Source: Labrys okinawensis (lineage in GTDB: Bacteria > Pseudomonadota > Alphaproteobacteria > Rhizobiales > Labraceae). From it: 64,000 bases of DNA. A model generated the notes under the pieces. That model saw only the letters and a program-made list of their open reading frames with translations. It did not search any database and was not told where the DNA came from. Both the position numbers and the translations under genes were made by a program. Location: the NCBI RefSeq assembly GCF_002982075.1, contig NZ_PUEJ01000011.1:1-64000 (forward strand). The letters are read 5' to 3'. Of this stretch, positions 42,137-50,743 are shown piece by piece (the first letter of the stretch is position 1; each line of letters starts with the position of its first letter).

Positions 42137-43707
42137 GCCGCGCCATGGCCGTCGCAGTCGGCATCGACAGGGAGAGGGAAGATCCGTTGCGTCAGGAGGA
42201 TGAGCCGGTCGCTCGCGAGCCGGTGCTGCGTGCGGAAGGCCTTCGCAAGCAATATGGCCCTGTGACCGTGCTGTCGGACGTCACGCTCGACATCATGCCT
42301 GGCGAGGTCCACGCAATCATTGGCGAGAATGGTGCGGGCAAGTCCACCTTCATGAGGCTGCTCTCCGGCTATGCCGAGCCGACTGCCGGGACATTGTCGA
42401 TGGGCGGCAATACTGTAAGGTTTGTTACGCCGGATCGGGCACAGGACGCGGGAATCGTACTTGTGCATCAGGAGATCCTGCTGGCCGATGGCTTGACGGT
42501 CACCGAAAATCTCTTCCTTGGCCGCGAACGTATCCGCCGCGGAATCCTGGACGACCGGACAATGCGGCGGCTTGCGGCAGAGAAGCTTGCCGAGATCGGC
42601 TGCATGGTCTCGCCTAATGCTCTCATAGGCAAGATCTCTCTCGCCGATCGGCAACTCGTACAGATCGCCCGGGCGCTGCTCGATCACCACAAGCTCGTGA
42701 TCTTCGACGAGCCGACGGCCGTCCTGACAGGCGAGGAAGTCGAGCGGCTGCTTGGCATCGTCGCCAGGCTCAAATCGCAGGGCACTGCGGTGCTCTATAT
42801 CAGCCATAGGCTGGATGAGGTGCAGCGACTGGCTGACAAGGTCACGATCCTGCGCGACGGCAAGATGGTCGGCACTTTTCCCGGCCGGACACTGAGCCAG
42901 ATGGACATGGCACGACTGATGGTGGGCCGGGAATTGGCGTCTCTCTATCCGGAGAGGACCCGCGCCGCCACAGCCGAGCCAATGCTGAGCGTGGCGAATG
43001 CATGCGTGCCGGGCTTTGCGCGTGAGGTTTCCTTCACCCTGCACAAAGGCGAGATCCTCGGTTTTGCCGGCATGATCGGGGCGGGGCGTACCGAACTTTT
43101 CGAAGGCATTGTCGGGCTCAGGCCCGCGGCGGCGAGCGTCGAACTCGCTGGCAAGCCGATCCATATCCGTTCGCCACGCGAGGCGATCGATGCCGGCATC
43201 GGCTATCTGACCGAAGATCGCAAGGGCAAGGGCTTGTTGCTACAGGAGCGGCTGGCGCCGAACCTCACTCTCTCGGCCCTGGCTCGGTTCCATCCCGGTC
43301 TCCTCATGCGCAGCCGGCGCGAGACCGGTGCCCTCGACGAGGCGGTCCAGGATTATGACATCAGGCTGAAAAGCCTGAGGGTCGCAGCTGGCCAGCTTTC
43401 GGGTGGCAACCAGCAGAAGCTGCTGCTCGCCAAGGTGCTTCTCAGCGATCCGTCCGTCGTCATCATCGATGAGCCGACACGCGGTATCGACATCGCCAAC
43501 AAGGCGCAGATCTACGTCTTCATCCAGCAACTCGCGGCTGCCGGCAAAGCTTGCATCGTCATCTCGTCGGAAATGCAGGAACTGATCGGTATTTGCGACC
43601 GCATCCTGGTGATGAAGGAGGGACGCATCAACGGCGAGGTCTCGGGCGAGGCGATGACGGAAAGCAATATCGCGCTCCTGGCGACCACCAACTTGGGCGC
43701 CCAATAA
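42133..43707 (+). CDS. Sugar ABC transporter ATP-binding protein, duplicated NBD (third CUT2 system)
   Basis: A 524-residue CUT2 ATPase. First half: Walker A GENGAGKSTFMRL, VHQEILLADGLTV, a weak signature ISLADRQLVQIARALL and IFDEPTAVLT. Second half: degenerate GMIGAGRTELFEG, signature LSGGNQQKLLLAKVLL and IIDEPTRGIDIAN. About 30 extra residues precede the first ABC domain. It overlaps the GntR stop by four nt (ATGA). Confidence 0.92.
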   Translation: MSRAMAVAVGIDREREDPLRQEDEPVAREPVLRAEGLRKQYGPVTVLSDVTLDIMPGEVHAIIGENGAGKSTFMRLLSGYAEPTAGTLSMGGNTVRFVTPDRAQDAGIVLVHQEILLADGLTVTENLFLGRERIRRGILDDRTMRRLAAEKLAEIGCMVSPNALIGKISLADRQLVQIARALLDHHKLVIFDEPTAVLTGEEVERLLGIVARLKSQGTAVLYISHRLDEVQRLADKVTILRDGKMVGTFPGRTLSQMDMARLMVGRELASLYPERTRAATAEPMLSVANACVPGFAREVSFTLHKGEILGFAGMIGAGRTELFEGIVGLRPAAASVELAGKPIHIRSPREAIDAGIGYLTEDRKGKGLLLQERLAPNLTLSALARFHPGLLMRSRRETGALDEAVQDYDIRLKSLRVAAGQLSGGNQQKLLLAKVLLSDPSVVIIDEPTRGIDIANKAQIYVFIQQLAAAGKACIVISSEMQELIGICDRILVMKEGRINGEVSGEAMTESNIALLATTNLGAQ

Positions 43708-43725
43708 AAGCGAGGGGGAAACACA

Positions 43726-44718
43726 ATGACCGCGACCATGACGTCAGCCTCGATCCGGCGCGAAGGGAGTTTCGACTTCAACTGGACGGATGTCGGGCCG
43801 TTCCTGGCTCTGGCCGCTCTGATGATCATCGGTTTCGCCGTCAATCCGGACTTCCTGTCCGCGACCAATCTCAGCAATGTCATCACCCGCAGCGCTTTCA
43901 TCGCCATTATCGCCGTGGGAGCAACCTTCGTGATCTCCTCGGGCGGGCTCGACCTCTCCGTTGGATCGATGGCGGCTTTCATCACCGGCATCACCATCAT
44001 GGCGATGAACATGATGGCGCCTCATCTCGGGGGCTGGGCCATACCAGCGGGCATGGCGATGGCCTTGGCCGTCGGCCTGTTCTGCGGCCTGGTCAACGGC
44101 CTGGTCGTCACTGTCGGCAAGATCGAACCCTTCATCGCTACCCTCGGGACCATGGGCATCTTCCGTGCGCTGATCACCTATATGTCGGATGGCGGCACGA
44201 TCCCGATCGATCGCTCTTTGCGGGACCTTTATCGTCCCGTCTATTTCGGTTCGGTCGCCGGCATATCCGTTCCGATCCTGGTCTCCGTCGTAGTCGCCGC
44301 GGTTGCCTCCTTCGTTCTTTACAAGATGAAGTTTGGCCGCAAATGCGCGGCAGTCGGTGCCAATGAGGATGTCGCCCGCTATTCCGGCATTTCCATCGTC
44401 CAGACGCGCACGATCGCCTATGTCATCCAGGGCGGATGCGTCGCCATCGCAGCGCTCTGCTACGTACCTCGCCTCGGTGCCGCAACGCCCACGACCGGCC
44501 TGCTCTGGGAGTTGCAGGTCATCACCGCGGTCGTCATCGGCGGCACGGCCTTGCGCGGTGGCAAGGGGCATATCTGGGGTACCGTTGCCGGCGCCGTCAT
44601 TCTCGAGCTCATCGCCAATCTGATGGTGCTGTCGGATTTCGTCTCTGAATATCTCGTGGCGGGTGTCCAGGGTGTCATCATCATCATCGCCATGCTCGTC
44701 CAAAGATTCTCGAAATAG
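43726..44718 (+). CDS. Sugar ABC transporter permease (third CUT2 system)
   Basis: A 330-residue permease with GGLDLSVGSMAAFITGITI near residue 73, VGKIEPFIATLGTMGIFRAL and the C-terminal AVVIGGTALRGGKGHIWGTV, as in RbsC-like proteins. GAGGGGGAAA precedes the ATG. Partner of the ATPase at 42133 and the binding protein at 44777. Confidence 0.92.
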   Translation: MTATMTSASIRREGSFDFNWTDVGPFLALAALMIIGFAVNPDFLSATNLSNVITRSAFIAIIAVGATFVISSGGLDLSVGSMAAFITGITIMAMNMMAPHLGGWAIPAGMAMALAVGLFCGLVNGLVVTVGKIEPFIATLGTMGIFRALITYMSDGGTIPIDRSLRDLYRPVYFGSVAGISVPILVSVVVAAVASFVLYKMKFGRKCAAVGANEDVARYSGISIVQTRTIAYVIQGGCVAIAALCYVPRLGAATPTTGLLWELQVITAVVIGGTALRGGKGHIWGTVAGAVILELIANLMVLSDFVSEYLVAGVQGVIIIIAMLVQRFSK

Positions 44719-44776
44719 TCCCGCGCCCGGACCACGCGGGACATACGAAACAGGTCCAAACTCCGGGGAGGAAGCC

Positions 44777-45727
44777 ATGTTCAACAAAAAATGGATTGTA
44801 GCCGCCGCGGTGGGCTCGCTGCTGATTGCGGGCCCTGCGCTGGGGGCGGACAAGAAGGTGATTGCGGTATCGATCCCGGCTGCCGATCACGGCTGGACCG
44901 CGGGGGTCGTCTACCACGCTCAGGCTGCTGCCAAGGAGATCAACGCGGCATTCCCTGATGTCGAAGTTATCGTCAAGACTTCGCCGTCCGCGGCGGCCCA
45001 GGTAAGTGCGCTCGAAGATCTCCAGGCAACCCGCAAACTCGATGCGTTGGTGATCCTGCCCTATTCTTCCGAGGAACTGACGACGCCCGTCAAGGCGGTC
45101 AAGGATACTGGTTCCTTCATCACCGTGGTTGACCGCGGGCTCAACGATCCCACTATTCAGGATCTCTATGTCGCCGGCGACAACATCGCGGTCGGAAAGA
45201 CCACGGCCAAGTTCTTGGTCGACAAGCTTGGCGGCAAGGGGAACCTCGTTGTGTTGCGTGGCATTCCAACCGTGATCGATGACGAGCGCATCCAGGGCTT
45301 CAAGGACGGCATCAAGGATAGCCAGCTCAAGATCCTCGACATCCAATACGCCAATTGGAACAGCGACGATGCCTTCAAGCTGATGCAGGACTACCTGTCC
45401 AAATATCCTCAGATCGATGCCGTCTGGGCCAATGACGACGACATGTTGCTCGGCGTGCTCGAGGCCGTGAAACAGGCTGGCCGCAAGGACATCAAATATG
45501 CGCTCGGCGGTAACGGCATGAAGGACATCGTCAAGAAGGTTATCGATGGCGATGCCATGACGCCGATCGAGACCCCTTATCCACCTTCCATGATCAAGAC
45601 CGCGATCTACATGTCCGTGGCCCAGTTCGTTGGCCAGGCCCCGGTCCGCGGTTCGGTCAAGCTCGACGCCCCGCTGATCACGCAGGCCAATGCCAAGGAA
45701 TATTATTTCCCCGATTCACCGTTCTAG
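44777..45727 (+). CDS. Sugar ABC transporter substrate-binding protein (third CUT2 system)
   Basis: A 316-residue periplasmic binding protein with a short signal peptide (MFNKKWIVAAAVGSLLIAG, cut near ALGA). Segments VIAVSIPAADHGWTAGVVYH, ALVILPYSSEELTTPVKAV and TVVDRGLNDP follow the ribose/galactose-binding pattern, with Asp-Arg next to aromatic contacts. GGGGAGGAAG lies 6 nt before the ATG at 44777; an earlier start inside the permease end is unlikely. It is the third gene of this importer and is followed by a DJ-1/PfpI gene. Confidence 0.9.
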   Translation: MFNKKWIVAAAVGSLLIAGPALGADKKVIAVSIPAADHGWTAGVVYHAQAAAKEINAAFPDVEVIVKTSPSAAAQVSALEDLQATRKLDALVILPYSSEELTTPVKAVKDTGSFITVVDRGLNDPTIQDLYVAGDNIAVGKTTAKFLVDKLGGKGNLVVLRGIPTVIDDERIQGFKDGIKDSQLKILDIQYANWNSDDAFKLMQDYLSKYPQIDAVWANDDDMLLGVLEAVKQAGRKDIKYALGGNGMKDIVKKVIDGDAMTPIETPYPPSMIKTAIYMSVAQFVGQAPVRGSVKLDAPLITQANAKEYYFPDSPF

Positions 45728-45789
45728 CCGCGATCTGACCAAGGGGCTGCAGAAGTCGCCCCACATCCCGTACGCGAAGAGGAAGAGCC

Positions 45790-46383
45790 ATGCCAGGCAA
45801 GAAGATATTGATGCTCACCGGTGAATTCACCGAGGAGTATGAGATTTATGTCTACCAACAGGCGATGGAAGCGATGGGGCACACCGTTCATGTCATCTGC
45901 CCTGACAAGAAAGCCGGCGAACTGATCAAGACCTCGCTCCATGATTTCGAGGGCGACCAGACTTATACTGAGAAGCTTGGTCATTTCTTCACGATCAACA
46001 AGACATTCTCGGAGGCCGAAAAGCAGCTCGACGAGTATCACGCAGTCTATTGCGCGGGCGGTCGCGGCCCGGAATATATCCGCACGGACAAACGTGTGCA
46101 GGCAATCGTTCGCCATTTCCACGAGACGAAGAAGCCGATCTTTACCATCTGCCACGGCGTCCAGATCCTGGTGGCCGTCGACGGCGTGGTGCGTGGCAAG
46201 AAAGTCGGTGCGCTCGGTGCGTGCGAGCCGGAAGTGACCCTGGCAGGCGGTACCTATGTCGACTTGTCGCCAACCGAAGCTTACGTCGACGGCACCATGG
46301 TTTCCGCAAAGGGGTGGACGGCGCTTGCGGCTTTCATTCGCGAATGCCTCAAGGTGCTGGGCACCGAAATTCGCCATAGCTGA
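45790..46383 (+). CDS. DJ-1/PfpI family protein
   Basis: A 197-residue class I glutamine-amidotransferase-like fold with the nucleophile Cys in TICHGVQIL (elbow) and the partner acid in CAGGRGPEYIR. Members include proteases, glyoxalase III-type deglycases and chaperones. GAAGAGGAAG lies before the ATG. It is the last gene of the gntR-transporter operon and ends just before a strong hairpin. A role in clearing reactive aldehydes made by the divergent alcohol/aldehyde dehydrogenases is an inference. Confidence 0.87.
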   Translation: MPGKKILMLTGEFTEEYEIYVYQQAMEAMGHTVHVICPDKKAGELIKTSLHDFEGDQTYTEKLGHFFTINKTFSEAEKQLDEYHAVYCAGGRGPEYIRTDKRVQAIVRHFHETKKPIFTICHGVQILVAVDGVVRGKKVGALGACEPEVTLAGGTYVDLSPTEAYVDGTMVSAKGWTALAAFIRECLKVLGTEIRHS

Positions 46384-46389
46384 AAGAAA

Positions 46390-46419
46390 GGAGCCAGCGC
46401 AAGGCTTGGCGTTGGCTCC
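46390..46419 (+). terminator. Hairpin terminator after the PfpI gene
   Basis: An 11-bp stem (arms 46390-46400 GGAGCCAGCGC and 46409-46419 GCGTTGGCTCC, one G-U pair) closes the loop AAGGCTTG six nt after the PfpI stop. It lacks a T-run, so termination may need Rho or be partial. Confidence 0.6.
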
Positions 46420-46540
46420 TCCTGGTCCCGGTATCCTTGCCGACCAGGAGGCCGCTGGCGGGATCGTCTTCGATTGGGAGCGGGACGAGGTGTTTTTCTG
46501 CCAGGAGCGGTGTCAACATTTTCGGCCGCGGCTTCGGCAA

Positions 46541-46926
46541 TCACAACCGGGACATCAAGTTGCGGCTACACTTGCAAGGCAAGAACACTGTGCCACATGT
46601 CGCGCCCCTGAGCTTTGCCTCGAGCGAGATGTTTCGTCCCGGCAGTTGCTGGATCGGATTGAGACTGAAGCGTTCAGGTTGCACTGTCGATCGCGGCTCC
46701 TTCGGGCCGGTCGGCAGATCAGCGACCGAGGTCCGATTCTTCCATTTGCTGGCGGACTTCTGATTGATGCCGTAGCGCTTGGCCAGCGTCCTCAGGCTCT
46801 CTTGACTATGCTGTATCGCTCGACGGACCGCCTTTGTCGTCGTGGTGCCCCCAAGCAGAACCTGGCCCATAGCGCATCCCTTGATTCGGAAAACAAGGTT
46901 GCTCCGTCAAAGCGTGGGATCAACCA
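46541..46926 (-). mobile_element. Internally deleted IS481-family element remnant
   Basis: The minus strand encodes MGQVLLGGTTTTKAVRRA then LRTLAKRYGINQKSASKWK and SVADLPTGPKEP, the well-known N-terminal helix-turn-helix part of IS481-type transposases. After about 63 residues it jumps to PERFSLNPIQQLPGRN, which looks like the C-terminal end of such proteins, so the catalytic core seems deleted. Upstream, 46901-46926 reads on the minus strand as a TGGTTGATCCCACGC-type terminal sequence. No complete opposite end was found. The remaining parts of the gap 46384-47046 hold nothing else recognisable. The element borders the terpene locus. Confidence 0.75.
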
Positions 46927-47046
46927 TCCAGTCGTAACGATCGCGCATTTGGGTTCCGCGATATGGTTTTCGCGGACGAGGAAGGTTGGGAGGATGCGTG
47001 ACGCGCAGATGGCCGCGAGCGGGATCGCTTCTACGAGCCTGGCTGC

Positions 47047-48093
47047 TCAGCTTCGGGCGCTGTCCACCGCAATAGCCCGATTGGAGGCCAGCGGGAGAAC
47101 TTGTTCAAGATAGTTTAAGCCTTCAAAGTCATTGCCGCAGTAACGCTCGCGCAATTCGAACATGAAGAGGTGCCAGTCGTAATTGCCGCGCATGATATCG
47201 TGCCACATGCCGATGTAGTGCTCCAATTGCTCCCATTCTTTCTCGCCGCAATATCCGGGCATGACGGCGATCTGCCGCAAACTCGACCGAAGCCGGTGGA
47301 ATTCTCGATATGCTTCCCGAACCAAGCGCTGGCATTCTCCAACAGCCTGATCGAGAGACCAATTTCTCTCTCGCTCCAGCACCATGAGGAAGTTGTTGGC
47401 CTCCTGGAAATGTTTTTCGCGCTCGTAGGAGAAGGTGTCGTTGACCAAGAAAACGACGTCAACGCTGAGATCGCATAGCCGCCGAATGGTGAGGTGGTTG
47501 ATGACACGAGGATCGATTTCGTAGCCACAGGCTGCTTCCAGATAGTCGAGCATGACACGCACGCCCAGTACTTGCCTGCGCGCTTCCCAGAAGGTGTAGA
47601 GGTTCGGTCGGGTCCCCGACTCGCGCCAATCCGCTTGAATGATCCAGCCGTTCAAAAACTCACGCCAATGGCCTTGGGCGCGCCGGCGCCAATGGTCCGA
47701 TCTACCTGACGATGCTCGGGACCAGAGATCAACGAAGGTACGAGCCAGCGGATTCTCGTGATCCGCGGTTGAATCGTCCGGATCCCATGTCAATGCGAAA
47801 ACGGGAGCGAGATAATCGCGAATTTGTTGGGGGCCGATGATCACCTGATCGCAGATGTCATCGAAGATACCCATGCTGGTCAGTAGGTCGACGCCGATGC
47901 GTGAGGCACGCTCCGGCAAATTCGACCAGGTCAGTGAGACATATGTCGAGCCGCCGATGAGCCAACCTGATCCGCGCGGATCACTCGTCTGCAGCCCCAT
48001 TCTTTTCAGCCAGGCCTCGTCGGTCGCGCTCACGGCTTTCGGATCAAAGGGCGTGTTCGACAGGCGAGGGATGGCAAACTCTGCGTAGGGCAT
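47047..48093 (-). CDS. Class I terpene synthase
   Basis: The 348-residue protein has both metal-binding motifs of bacterial class I terpene cyclases: the Asp-rich DDICD at residues 78-82 and the NSE triad NDTFSYERE at 218-226, plus a C-terminal Arg-Tyr (ELRERY, 317-318). An Arg before helix G (EARRQVLGVRV) fits the pyrophosphate sensor. Such enzymes ionise a prenyl diphosphate and cyclise it in the cytoplasm. Length and motifs fit mono- or sesquiterpene synthases. It lies 51 bp after the cis-prenyltransferase gene in the same direction, which suggests that it uses that enzyme's product. The terpene made cannot be predicted here. Confidence 0.9.
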   Translation of the reverse strand: MPYAEFAIPRLSNTPFDPKAVSATDEAWLKRMGLQTSDPRGSGWLIGGSTYVSLTWSNLPERASRIGVDLLTSMGIFDDICDQVIIGPQQIRDYLAPVFALTWDPDDSTADHENPLARTFVDLWSRASSGRSDHWRRRAQGHWREFLNGWIIQADWRESGTRPNLYTFWEARRQVLGVRVMLDYLEAACGYEIDPRVINHLTIRRLCDLSVDVVFLVNDTFSYEREKHFQEANNFLMVLERERNWSLDQAVGECQRLVREAYREFHRLRSSLRQIAVMPGYCGEKEWEQLEHYIGMWHDIMRGNYDWHLFMFELRERYCGNDFEGLNYLEQVLPLASNRAIAVDSARS

Positions 48094-48144
48094 GATGGTA
48101 TGGCTCTCAGCGGTTCCGTCCGAAGGTGAATTGCTTCAGAGGGA

Positions 48145-48912
48145 TCAAATGCCATAGCGCCGGTGCCGCCGTTGGAACGCGGCGATGGCGCTTTCGAAAT
48201 CGCCGCGACCGAAAGCAGGCCAGTACACCGGCGTGAAGTAGAACTCGGAATAGGCGGTCTGCCAAAGCATGAAGTTCGACAAGCGTTGTTCACCGGACGT
48301 CCGGATAATCAGATCCGGATCGGGCTGTCCGGCCGTGTATAGTCTTCTCGCGATAAGTTCTGGGCTCAAATTTACCAGCAATTCCTGCAAGGAGCCTCTT
48401 GCAACGTGCTCTTCGATCAAAGCTCTGATCGCCTGCAGCAATTCGTGTCGCCCGCTATAGGCAATGGCGATATTGACGTCGATTCCCTCGACCTGCGCCG
48501 TGCTCTGCTCGGCAGTGCGGATGCGCGCCGCGAGTGGCCTTGGAAGCTTGTTCAATTCACCAATGATATGGAGGCGCCAAAGCCCGCTCGCGGCCAGCTC
48601 GTCGACTATGTCGACGATGACAGCCAGCAAGCCGCTCAGTTCGTGAGCATCTCGATTAAGATTGTCCAGGGACAGCGGCCACAACGTCACCATCGGGATT
48701 CCCGCGTCCACGCACCACGGCAACAGGGCATGCACGTTTCTCCCACCTGCCCGATAACCCTCGGTCGTCGGCAAGCCTAGACGGCGGGCCCATCGCCTAT
48801 TGCCGTCCAGGATGACGGCCAGATGTCGGATCGAGCGGCCCTGATCGGAGCGCGGTGGATCAAGCCCGGGGAAGGTATTAATTGCAGTGGTGTCGAGGAC
48901 CTGCAATGCCAT
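48145..48912 (-). CDS. cis-Prenyltransferase, short-chain (Z-farnesyl diphosphate synthase)-like
   Basis: A 255-residue UppS-family protein. The catalytic Asp36 is in ILDGNRRWARRLG: the residue after DGN is Arg, as I recall from the mycobacterial short-chain enzyme Rv1086, instead of Gly in undecaprenyl diphosphate synthases. The late part GQPDPDLIIRTSGEQRLSNF and LWQTAYSEFYF is also of that pattern. It condenses isoprenyl diphosphate with IPP to give cis double bonds; a C15 product is likely but not certain. Cells need a normal UppS as well, so this looks like a dedicated paralogue of the terpene operon. It is 177 bp after ispH and 51 bp before the terpene synthase. Confidence 0.87.
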   Translation of the reverse strand: MALQVLDTTAINTFPGLDPPRSDQGRSIRHLAVILDGNRRWARRLGLPTTEGYRAGGRNVHALLPWCVDAGIPMVTLWPLSLDNLNRDAHELSGLLAVIVDIVDELAASGLWRLHIIGELNKLPRPLAARIRTAEQSTAQVEGIDVNIAIAYSGRHELLQAIRALIEEHVARGSLQELLVNLSPELIARRLYTAGQPDPDLIIRTSGEQRLSNFMLWQTAYSEFYFTPVYWPAFGRGDFESAIAAFQRRHRRYGI

Positions 48913-49089
48913 GGCTATCTCTCGCCGTCAGATTTGGAAGTAGGGCACCGAAAAGCGCGATCACGCCGTAATGGCCGAATGAAATCGCCGGCCACATCGA
49001 TGCGTCGACGGGGCGCCATGCACAATGGTCACTTGTTACCATACCCGAGCGACGGATCCCGTGCTGTTCGTGGCCTTCACTCTACGGTG

Positions 49090-50013
49090 TCAAACGAGTT
49101 CCTGCGGTAGACGAAACGAAACCCGCTCCTGTTTGCCGGGCAGAACGTCGATCGAGACGTTCCCGGTCAGGCGTTTGAGCGTCGCAATCACGTCCTGCAC
49201 CATCGCTTCGGGAGTCGATGCGCCGGCGGTGATGCCGATCGTTTCTGCGCCGTTCACCCATTCGGTACGGAACTCGCTCCCGTCTTCGAGCTGATGGCTG
49301 CGGACGCCGACTTCTGTCGCAATTTCCCACAGGCGCCGCGTGTTCGAGCTGTTTTTGGAGCCGACGATCAGCATCACGTCGACGTGCCGGCAAAGCTCAC
49401 GCACGGCGGTCTGACGGTTCTGTGTTGCGTAGCAGATGTCGCGGGTGTCTGGACCGACGATTTGTGGATAGCGTTGCTTCAGCGCCTCGATGATGCCGCG
49501 CGTGTCGTCCACGCCCAGGGTGGTCTGGGTGATATAGGCGAGCGGGGCATCCCCCGCAAATGGCAGCTTCGCGACGTCGGCCAGGGTCTGTACGAGTGTC
49601 ACGGGTGCTGGAACCTGACCAAGCGTTCCGATGACCTCCGGGTGTCCCGCGTGACCGATCAGGATGACCGAGTAGCCTTTCGCGGCATAGCGGCGGCCCT
49701 GCTCGTGAACTTTGGCGACGAGAGGACAGGTCGCGTCGAGTATCTGCAAGCCGCGCTCGCGCGCTTCGTTTTCGACCGCACGGCTGACGCCATGTGCACT
49801 AAATACTGTGACGGCACCCTCTGGGACATCATCGAGTTCGTCGACGAAGATGGCTCCTCGGGCGCCAAGGTCTTCGACCACATGCCTGTTGTGAACGATC
49901 TCATGTCGAACGTAGACTGGCGCGCGATGAAATTCGAGTGCGCGCTCGACCGTGTCGATTGCGCGCACGACACCCGCGCAGAAACTTCGGGGTTGAGCAA
50001 GGATGACGCGCAT
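49090..50013 (-). CDS. ispH: 4-hydroxy-3-methylbut-2-enyl diphosphate reductase (IspH/LytB)
   Basis: A 307-residue IspH with the three iron-sulfur cysteines Cys12 (SFCAGV), Cys96 (DATCPL) and Cys194 (DICYATQ), the catalytic Glu126 (HPEVIGT) and conserved His41, His74 and His124. It makes IPP and DMAPP in the last MEP-pathway step. The protein starts directly at the first strand (MRVILAQP), without the longer N-terminus usual in alphaproteobacterial IspH, which hints at another origin. It is probably the first gene of ispH, cis-prenyltransferase, terpene synthase, and is divergent from ispG-dxr. Confidence 0.93.
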   Translation of the reverse strand: MRVILAQPRSFCAGVVRAIDTVERALEFHRAPVYVRHEIVHNRHVVEDLGARGAIFVDELDDVPEGAVTVFSAHGVSRAVENEARERGLQILDATCPLVAKVHEQGRRYAAKGYSVILIGHAGHPEVIGTLGQVPAPVTLVQTLADVAKLPFAGDAPLAYITQTTLGVDDTRGIIEALKQRYPQIVGPDTRDICYATQNRQTAVRELCRHVDVMLIVGSKNSSNTRRLWEIATEVGVRSHQLEDGSEFRTEWVNGAETIGITAGASTPEAMVQDVIATLKRLTGNVSIDVLPGKQERVSFRLPQELV

Positions 50014-50683
50014 GATGAGCCCCTTCGAGGAAAAAGAGGTCGGACAAGCTGGCCGGACGCGCTACGCAATGTTGAACATCGCCCTGAGCGGTTGGAACGG
50101 TTAGGTGGCTGCAGGAGCGCGGGTAGGGGCGCGGATCAGCACAAAAGCTCTCGATTCCTGCGCAACCTCAGGCAATCGTCGGCACTTCAATCCACATAAT
50201 TGATCGATCTATCAAAAATGTTCGCTTGTTGCTCCGACGGATTCACCCATGTCTCGGGGGGATCCGGTCCTCGCGCGTCGCGTGAGGGCCATGTGTCGTC
50301 TTCAAGGGCGATAAACGGTGTTTCGTGCACCGATATGTCGACCTCTTGGTGATGTGAGCGGTTGATGTCAACGCCACGTCGTCTCGATGAAGGGTTGCGA
50401 TAGAACAACCATGGGCGACCTTGGGATGTCTATGTGCGCAAATATAACGGAAATCACTCGCGCGAATATGGGTACAAATGACCATTGTAAATGTGCGGCA
50501 AGGAACGAAATTCCGATTTTGGCTCTTGTTTGGCTTGCCGGGAGTATGGCTGAGCGTTTCGAATCGCAGATAAAGATAACGCTCGATATCAATGGGTATT
50601 TGTTCCCATACCACGCCTGGCTACAACATGGATTACTCGCCCTGGCATGAAGATCAGGGAGTTTTCCATGCTTATGGTCGTCA
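50014..50683. promoter_or_regulatory. AT-rich divergent spacer of the terpene locus
   Basis: This 670-bp region between ispH and the ispG remnant is lower in GC than both genes. It contains TTGATCGATCTATCAA (50200-50215), a dyad whose TTGAT and ATCAA arms enclose six bases, about 190 bp before the ispH start. Open frames here (up to 157 codons, minus) show no family motif. The end at 50684 joins abruptly to the middle of ispG, so part of the spacer may be inserted or rearranged DNA. Confidence 0.45.
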
Positions 50684-50743
50684 TATCGTATCAATCCAGG
50701 CAATGTCGGCCGAGGTGCCAAGCGCGACGAGCAGTTCTGCCGG

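Noticed and set aside
50191..50220. Possible nod box (ATC-N9-GAT type) upstream of ispH
   Set aside because: Only scattered matches; the ordered ATC-N9-GAT pairs of a NodD site are not present.
50387..50650. Plus-strand 87-codon ORF in the divergent spacer of the terpene locus
   Set aside because: No similarity recognised, and it ends exactly at the in-frame break before ispG; probably chance.
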